A stretch of 10,152 nt of DNA from RGIG4608 sp045606265 (GTDB taxonomy: Bacteria; Bacillota; Clostridia; Oscillospirales; CAG-272), in assembly GCA_045606265.1 (NCBI GenBank), contig JAZURO010000012.1, positions 1 through 10,152 on the forward strand, read 5' to 3'. Positions 6,397 through 10,152 of this stretch are shown here, piece by piece. The first letter of the stretch is position 1. Every line of letters starts with the position of its first letter. A program made the translations under genes and the position numbers. The notes below the pieces were generated by a model. It worked only from the letters and a program-made list of their open reading frames with translations, ran no database searches and was not told the origin of the DNA.

Positions 6397-7703
6397 TACT
6401 TATTTGCCTCCTTTGATTTTTCTGCCTGCAAAAGCTGCTTTGCAAGCTTATTTGTCTGTACCAAGGGGCGATGCGCAGGGCAAAGATATGCACAGCTGCC
6501 GCATTCCATACAAACGTTGACCATAAGCTTTTCGATAAGCTCTACGTCCTTATGCTCGTATGCTTTTTCGATTGCCGCAGGAGCAAGTCCCAAGGGACAG
6601 TTATTTGTACATCTTCCACAACGAATACAAGCTGTCTGCTTAGGGAAGCGTGTCTGCTTCTCTGAAAGCGCAAGAACTGCACTCGTAGTTTTGAGAACGG
6701 GTGTATCGAGTGAAGGAACTGAAATACCCATCATAGGGCCGCCCACAACAACCTTTTCGGGCTCTTCTTCAAGTCCGCCGCAGAATTCGATAAGCTCTGC
6801 CAAGGATACACCGATAGGTGCGATAACGCATCTGGGATTCTTCACGCAAGCACCGTCAACGGTAACATATCTTTCAACAAGGGGCATACCTGTTTTGAGG
6901 AACTTACCGATTGTCGCGACTGTGGTTACGTTTGTAACAAGACAGCCGAGATCGATCGGATGCTTGTCTGCGGGAAGAACCTTACCAAGTGTATTGTAAA
7001 TGATTGATTCTTCGCTGCCGTGTGAGTAGGTAGATGGGAAAGCAACAACCTCAGCGCCAAGCACTCGGGAAGCAACCTCCTCCATTTTTTCAATAGCATC
7101 CTGCTTGTTATCACCAACACCGATGATAATGCGCTTAATGCCGAAATATTTTTGATATGCCTTAAGAGCGTGTTCAATATCCGCACTTCTCTCGTTCATA
7201 GTGTGATCGTCACTTGTAATGAAGGGTTCACACTCTGTTCCGTTGACGATAAGAACTTCAAGCTCGTTAAAATCAACGTCAAACTTGAAATGCGTGGGGA
7301 ATCCTGCGCCGCCAAGACCAACAACGCCACTCTGCAAAATAGCGTCAAGGAGATCCTTACGGTTGTTTACAACAGGCGCTTTAAGCTCTTCCTTAGCCAT
7401 CTCGCCATCAGAGGTAATAACAACTGCGGGCACTGTTTTGCCGGATGCCGTAACATAATCTGCAATTTTTGTTACCTTTCCGGAAACGCTCGCGTGAATA
7501 GGAGAGGAAAGCTCTCCGTTTGGTTCAGCAATCAATGTTCCGACCTTAACGAGATCACCTATTTTAACAACAGGAGTAGCGGGCTCGCCAATGTGCATCT
7601 GCATCGGGAGAGTAACGATAGTTGCCTCACCCATATTAACAGAAGGCGTACCTGCTGTATTCTTTCTCAACGGAACAGGAATGCTATTCATAAAAAAAGA
7701 CAT
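6396..7703 (-). CDS. rnfC: RnfC, NADH-binding iron-sulfur subunit of the Rnf complex
   Basis: RnfC is the peripheral cytoplasmic subunit that reduces NAD+ with electrons arriving from the membrane. From the ATG at 7703-7701 it has 435 residues. The N-terminal part is a lipoyl-like barrel (to about 100). The Nuo51-type FMN/NADH region shows GVVGLGGAGFPTHFK (126-140) and NGTECEPFITSDD (154-166). The C-terminal part holds two [4Fe-4S] motifs: C359-C362-C365-C369 and C398-C401-C404-C408. I chose the ATG over the in-frame TTG at 7709 because AGGTAGGA sits 6 nt before the ATG and would overlap the TTG. It is the first gene of the operon, behind a consensus promoter and a leader of about 80 nt. Confidence 0.95.
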   Translation of the reverse strand: MSFFMNSIPVPLRKNTAGTPSVNMGEATIVTLPMQMHIGEPATPVVKIGDLVKVGTLIAEPNGELSSPIHASVSGKVTKIADYVTASGKTVPAVVITSDGEMAKEELKAPVVNNRKDLLDAILQSGVVGLGGAGFPTHFKFDVDFNELEVLIVNGTECEPFITSDDHTMNERSADIEHALKAYQKYFGIKRIIIGVGDNKQDAIEKMEEVASRVLGAEVVAFPSTYSHGSEESIIYNTLGKVLPADKHPIDLGCLVTNVTTVATIGKFLKTGMPLVERYVTVDGACVKNPRCVIAPIGVSLAELIEFCGGLEEEPEKVVVGGPMMGISVPSLDTPVLKTTSAVLALSEKQTRFPKQTACIRCGRCTNNCPLGLAPAAIEKAYEHKDVELIEKLMVNVCMECGSCAYLCPAHRPLVQTNKLAKQLLQAEKSKEANK

Positions 7704-7752
7704 ACACAATCCTACCTTTCTTTTGTATTTGAAATGCTTTTTTATTTTTTAT

Positions 7753-7784
7753 TGATAAAGGCCATATCAGCCCAAAATTTATCA
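7753..7784 (-). repeat. Inverted repeat at the rnf operon transcription start / leader
   Basis: TGATAAA (7753-7759) and TTTATCA (7778-7784) are perfect inverted arms, with a short inner GGC/GCC pair. The -10 box ends at 7789, so the predicted transcription start (about 7782) falls in the outer arm. It could form a 5'-end hairpin on the rnf message or be a repressor site. It matches no operator I recognise. Confidence 0.5.
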
Positions 7785-7788
7785 TTTT

Positions 7789-7817
7789 ATTATATCACAC
7801 CAAATTTTATTTGTCAA
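7789..7817 (-). promoter_or_regulatory. Sigma-A type promoter of the rnf operon
   Basis: On the minus strand, TTGACA (7817-7812), a 17-nt spacer and TATAAT (7794-7789) match the housekeeping consensus at all 12 positions. The -35 box lies inside a near-palindrome TTTGTCAACAAA (plus strand, 7810-7821). The promoter is divergent from that of the DUF1622 gene, and the DNA between the two -35 boxes is very AT-rich with no gene in it. This suggests a strongly expressed operon unless repressed. Confidence 0.9.
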
Positions 7818-7895
7818 CAAAAAACTACGCTTTAACTTTATTTTCTATATTCTAATAAAATTTTACATTATTTCCAAGAAAAATTAAAATAAATC

Positions 7896-7924
7896 TTGAC
7901 AAAATTCGTCTTTCAAATTATAAT
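7896..7924 (+). promoter_or_regulatory. Sigma-A type promoter of the DUF1622 gene
   Basis: TTGACA (7896-7901), a 17-nt spacer and TATAAT (7919-7924) match the consensus perfectly. Transcription should begin near 7931. This excludes the TTG at 7928 as a start codon and supports the ATG at 7955. Confidence 0.9.
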
Positions 7925-7954
7925 GAGTTGAATTTGTTTATAGGAGATATAAAA

Positions 7955-8296
7955 ATGGAGATACTTCACGCAATATTACAGCAAATCGTTCCGATTATTG
8001 TTTTCGTTCTTGAAATGATGGGTGTTCTCATCGTTTTCTGGACTTGTCTCAAATCTTTTGGCGAGTACATTCAGAACACCTTTATGAAAAAGCACAACGC
8101 AATTCAGACTCACCTTGCAAAAGGTCTTGCAACAGGTCTTGAATTCAAGCTCGGTGCCGAAATTCTTAAAACACTCATAGTTCACGATTTTGAGGAGCTT
8201 GCGGTGCTTGGTGCGGTATTTGCACTCAGAGCATTTATGAGTATTCTTATTCACTTTGAGTTAAAGCATACCCACGATTCGGAAAAAGACGATTAA
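7955..8296 (+). CDS. DUF1622-type small integral membrane protein
   Basis: 113 residues from the ATG at 7955, with AGGAG (7942-7946) 8 nt upstream; longer reading from the TTG at 7928 would start before the predicted transcript. There are membrane segments at about 10-31, 60-76 and 82-103. Between the first two is a basic loop, and the tail is charged and His/Asp/Glu/Lys-rich. The GLATGLEFKLGAEILKTLI stretch (57-75) followed by an LRAF-x-I helix fits the DUF1622 family as I remember it; no biochemical function is established there. It is a single-gene transcript with its own promoter and terminator, divergent from the rnf operon, so a link to Rnf is only positional. Confidence 0.8.
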   Translation: MEILHAILQQIVPIIVFVLEMMGVLIVFWTCLKSFGEYIQNTFMKKHNAIQTHLAKGLATGLEFKLGAEILKTLIVHDFEELAVLGAVFALRAFMSILIHFELKHTHDSEKDD

Positions 8297-8301
8297 TATC
8301 T

Positions 8302-8333
8302 AAAACAAGAAGCAAAACGCTTCTTGTTTTTTT
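8302..8333 (+). terminator. Intrinsic terminator after the DUF1622 gene
   Basis: AAAACAAGAAGC (8302-8313) pairs perfectly with GCTTCTTGTTTT (8319-8330) around a 5-nt AAAAC loop, with a run of seven T from 8327 to 8333. It begins 6 nt after the stop codon. The A-rich 5' arm could let it work in both directions, but there is no convergent gene. Confidence 0.92.
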
Positions 8334-8353
8334 ATTGTCAATTTTCACTCCAA

Positions 8354-8378
8354 ATCCACCTTTTGTGGGTCTTTTTTT
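8354..8378 (+). terminator. Weaker second terminator-like hairpin
   Basis: ATCCAC (8354-8359) pairs with GTGGGT (8365-8370), including one G-T pair, around a CTTTT loop, followed by C and seven T. The short stem makes it weaker than the first. It may act as a backup, insulating nfnA from upstream transcription. Confidence 0.5.
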
Positions 8379-8404
8379 ATACATTTTTGTAAAAAATATT
8401 AATT

Positions 8405-8422
8405 TTGTTAAAAAACTAACAA
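8405..8422 (+). promoter_or_regulatory. Rex-like operator upstream of nfnA
   Basis: The sequence TTGTTAAAAAACTAACAA matches the known Rex consensus TTGTTAA-N4-TTAACAA at 13 of the 14 defined bases. Rex is the NADH/NAD+-sensing repressor that controls many fermentation and redox genes in Gram-positive bacteria. The site ends 8 bp before the -35 box, an acceptable but not classic repression position. No rex gene is in the window, so regulation by Rex is inferred. Confidence 0.6.
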
Positions 8423-8429
8423 ATTGTTA

Positions 8430-8458
8430 TTGACTTTTTTCTTCTATTGTAATATAAT
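8430..8458 (+). promoter_or_regulatory. Sigma-A type promoter of nfnAB
   Basis: TTGACT (8430-8435), a 17-nt spacer and TATAAT (8453-8458) give a near-consensus promoter. Transcription should start near 8465, leaving a leader of about 60 nt before the ATG at 8527. No riboswitch-like fold was recognised in the leader. Confidence 0.85.
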
Positions 8459-8526
8459 ACAAGGGTATGCGTCATAGCATTTCACAGACAATAATTTTAC
8501 TTTTAATAAATCAAAGAGGTAGCAAA

Positions 8527-9369
8527 ATGTACAAAATTCTCAGGAAAAAAGTCCTCAATCCAACAGTTACTCTTATGGACGTTGAGGCACCACTCGTTGC
8601 TAAAAAAGCAGAGCCCGGTCAGTTCATCATCCTTCGTGTTGATGAAAACGGAGAAAGAATCCCCTTAACAGTTGCGGATTTTGACCGCGAGGCAGGAACA
8701 ATCACAATCATTTTCCAGATCGTTGGTTCAACAACCGAAAAGCTTAACCGTCTTGAAGAAGGCGATTACATTCACGATTTCGTTGGCCCTCTCGGAGTTC
8801 CCTCTCATACAGAAGGTCTTAAAAAAGTTGCAGTAGTGGGTGGCGGCGTTGGCTGTGCCATCGCATATCCCATCGCAAAGAAGCTCCACAATCTCGGTGC
8901 AGAGGTTCACTCCATCATCGGATTCAGAAATAAGGATCTCGTTATTCTCGAAGAAGAATTCGGCAAGGTAAGTGACGTTCTTGAAGTGATGACCGACGAC
9001 GGCTCACACGGTACAAAGGGTCTCGTTACAAATGCCCTTCTCGGACTTATCGAAGAAGGCCACACTTATGATGAAGTTATCGCTATCGGCCCCCTTGTTA
9101 TGATGAAATTCGTTTGCAAGCTCACAAAGGAATACGGTATGCCCACGGTCGTTTCTATGAACCCCATTATGATCGACGGAACAGGAATGTGCGGCGGTTG
9201 CCGTCTTACAGTCGGCGGTCAGACAAAGTTCGCTTGTGTTGACGGCCCCGACTTTGACGGTCATCTTGTTGACTTTGATGAAGCTATCGAGCGTTCATCA
9301 ATGTACAGAGGATTTGAAAGACAGAAGCACGAAGAAACTTGCAATCTCTTCAAGAAGGAGGTACAGTAA
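8527..9369 (+). CDS. nfnA: NfnA-like ferredoxin-NADP reductase subunit (FAD / 2Fe-2S)
   Basis: Small subunit of the electron-bifurcating NADH-dependent reduced ferredoxin:NADP+ oxidoreductase, also annotated as sulfide dehydrogenase or glutamate synthase beta-like protein. It has 280 residues. An N-terminal ferredoxin-reductase barrel has the FAD-binding RIPLT (44-48), then a nucleotide-binding VAVVGGGVGCAIAYPIAKKL (101-120). A C-terminal [2Fe-2S] site is DGTGMCGGC (218-226) plus FAC (Cys222, Cys225, Cys237); Asp218 may be the fourth ligand, as reported for NfnA. I chose the ATG at 8527 because AGAGGT lies 6 nt upstream and the family begins MYKIL. An in-frame ATG at 8467 lies almost on the transcription start. 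It is followed one base later by nfnB, the usual pair. Confidence 0.93.
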   Translation: MYKILRKKVLNPTVTLMDVEAPLVAKKAEPGQFIILRVDENGERIPLTVADFDREAGTITIIFQIVGSTTEKLNRLEEGDYIHDFVGPLGVPSHTEGLKKVAVVGGGVGCAIAYPIAKKLHNLGAEVHSIIGFRNKDLVILEEEFGKVSDVLEVMTDDGSHGTKGLVTNALLGLIEEGHTYDEVIAIGPLVMMKFVCKLTKEYGMPTVVSMNPIMIDGTGMCGGCRLTVGGQTKFACVDGPDFDGHLVDFDEAIERSSMYRGFERQKHEETCNLFKKEVQ

Positions 9370-9370
9370 T

Positions 9371-9919
9371 ATGCCTAATATGAGTCTTAAAAAGAATGAA
9401 ATGCCCGTTCAGGACCCAATGGTCAGAAACGGTAACTTCCTTGAAGTTGCTCTCGGCTACACCGAGGAGCAGGCAGTAAACGAGGCAGAAAGATGTCTTA
9501 ACTGTAAGAATAAGCCCTGTGTTGGCGGTTGCCCCGTTGCTATTGACATTCCCGCATTCATTATGAAGATAAAAGAAAGAGATTTTGAGGGAGCATATCA
9601 GATTATTGCTGAAAGCTCTGCCCTTCCCGCAGTTTGCGGACGTGTTTGCCCCCAGGAATCACAGTGTGAATCCAAGTGCGTAAGAGGCATTAAGGGCGAG
9701 GCTGTTGCAATAGGAAGACTGGAGAGGTTTGTTGCAGACTGGCACAACGCACAGGAAAACGTTGTAATAAATAAGATTGAAAGTAACGGACACAAGGTAG
9801 CAATCATAGGCAGCGGCCCTTCGGGATTGACCTGTGCGGGCGACCTGGCAAAAAAGGGCTATGGTACAGATGTGCACATTGTGGTAAATGGTGCGGTAGA
9901 GCAGGTAGTGATAAAGTAA
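9371..9919 (+). pseudogene. nfnB: NfnB large subunit, truncated after residue 164 (GltA-type, FAD / 4Fe-4S)
   Basis: The N-terminal part of the large Nfn subunit, homologous to the glutamate synthase small chain. The ATG at 9371 has a full AAGGAGGT 8 nt upstream (9355-9362). Two [4Fe-4S] cysteine sets are present: C42-C45-C50-C54 and C89-C93-C99-C103. The FAD-binding VAIIGSGPSGLTCAGDLAKKGY (143-164) follows. The match then stops: 18 unrelated residues lead to a stop at 9917-9919, giving 182 residues where the family has about 460. The rest of the FAD and all of the NADPH domain are missing, so this product could not bifurcate electrons. Either the gene is disrupted in the cell or the contig is wrongly joined here. 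I use the pseudogene type for the broken reading only; upstream of 9862 the gene looks healthy. Confidence 0.85.
9856..9870. other. Junction between nfnB and foreign HNH-coding DNA
   Basis: nfnB homology ends with the codon for Tyr164 (9860-9862), and HNH coding begins at the same point in another frame. No terminal repeat, target duplication or intron-like noncoding stretch is visible between the two. Confidence 0.7.
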
Positions 9920-10152
9920 CACTAAAACCAGATGAACTTATGGAAGTAGATCATATACGTCCCTGGAGTCAAGGAGGTAGCGATAGTGTTTATAATCTAC
10001 AAGCATTATGTAGGCCATGTAATAGAGCAAAATCAGCTGACCCAACATTTGGAGATAAAGTGAAAATGTTAAAGAATAATATAGTACATGCAGATGGGAT
10101 TAAATCAGCAGGTAGAAAAATGGTAAGACAAAACAAGATACTTAAAGGGTTA
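9862..10152 (+). CDS. HNH endonuclease domain, N-terminally truncated and running off the window
   Basis: In frame with 9862 the sequence is open for 97 codons to the window end. It begins WYRCAHCGKW, giving the first zinc CxxC, then MEVDHIRPWSQGGS with the catalytic His region, and NLQALCRPCNRAK with the second CxxC and Asn. This is a complete HNH core of the zinc-bound type. The frame has no ATG, GTG or TTG between its upstream stop (9784-9786) and the domain. The first in-frame ATG (9940) is inside the domain, beyond the first CxxC, so the true N-terminus is missing. G+C is about 35% by my hand count against about 47% in nfnB, and AGA/ATA/GTA codons are common. Such domains occur in phages, mobile introns, restriction systems and toxins; which one cannot be told here. 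Confidence 0.8.

Noticed and set aside
7810..7821. Rex operator at the rnf -35 box
   Set aside because: TTTGTCAACAAA is a near-palindrome but lacks the TTGTTAA-N4-TTAACAA spacing; it mostly reflects the -35 box itself.
7152..7835. Plus-strand frame of 227 codons opposite rnfC and its promoter
   Set aside because: It crosses the rnf promoter and ribosome site on the opposite strand, and has no ribosome site or recognisable domain.
9787..10152. Intein or in-frame fusion of HNH with NfnB
   Set aside because: The HNH frame differs from that of nfnB, the nfnB frame ends at a stop, and no intein splice-site residues are seen at the junction.

Overview
The window looks like chromosomal DNA of a strictly anaerobic, low-to-mid GC Clostridia-type bacterium (Bacillota). 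This rests on the clostridial-style Rnf gene order C-D-G-E-A-B, strong GGAGG-type ribosome binding sites, near-consensus TTGACA/TATAAT promoters, and paired Rnf and Nfn electron-transfer genes. The genus cannot be read from the sequence. The right edge may be a misassembled or rearranged contig end.

Left part, all minus strand. Positions 1-384 hold the N-terminal 128 residues of an exported, membrane-anchored protein with a Ser/Thr linker, behind its own consensus promoter. Positions 506-7703 form one compact operon read right to left: rnfC, rnfD, rnfG, rnfE, rnfA, rnfB, then a small NusG-domain-II membrane protein and a Gx-transporter-family membrane protein. Genes overlap or abut, except for a 33-nt gap after rnfB that carries a perfect 8-bp hairpin with a GAAA loop. 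A consensus promoter (7789-7817) drives the operon.

Middle and right, plus strand. A divergent consensus promoter drives a small DUF1622-type membrane protein (7955-8296), followed by a strong intrinsic terminator and a weaker second one. An 18-bp Rex-like operator and a promoter then precede nfnA (8527-9369) and nfnB (from 9371). The nfnB reading breaks at about 9862, after residue 164 of a protein normally near 460. The DNA then switches to AT-richer sequence coding, in another frame, for an HNH nuclease domain without its N-terminus that runs off the window.

Functionally, Rnf couples ferredoxin oxidation and NAD+ reduction to ion export, and Nfn couples ferredoxin, NADH and NADP(H). Together they balance redox carriers and energy in a fermenter or acetogen-like metabolism. 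The most unusual item is RnfG: 612 residues instead of about 200, with three tandem FMN-binding domains each carrying an attachment-like motif. That would give the external side of the complex up to three covalent flavins on RnfG. A cysteine-rich tail on RnfE, the Rex-like site and the broken nfnB/HNH junction are the other points worth a second look.
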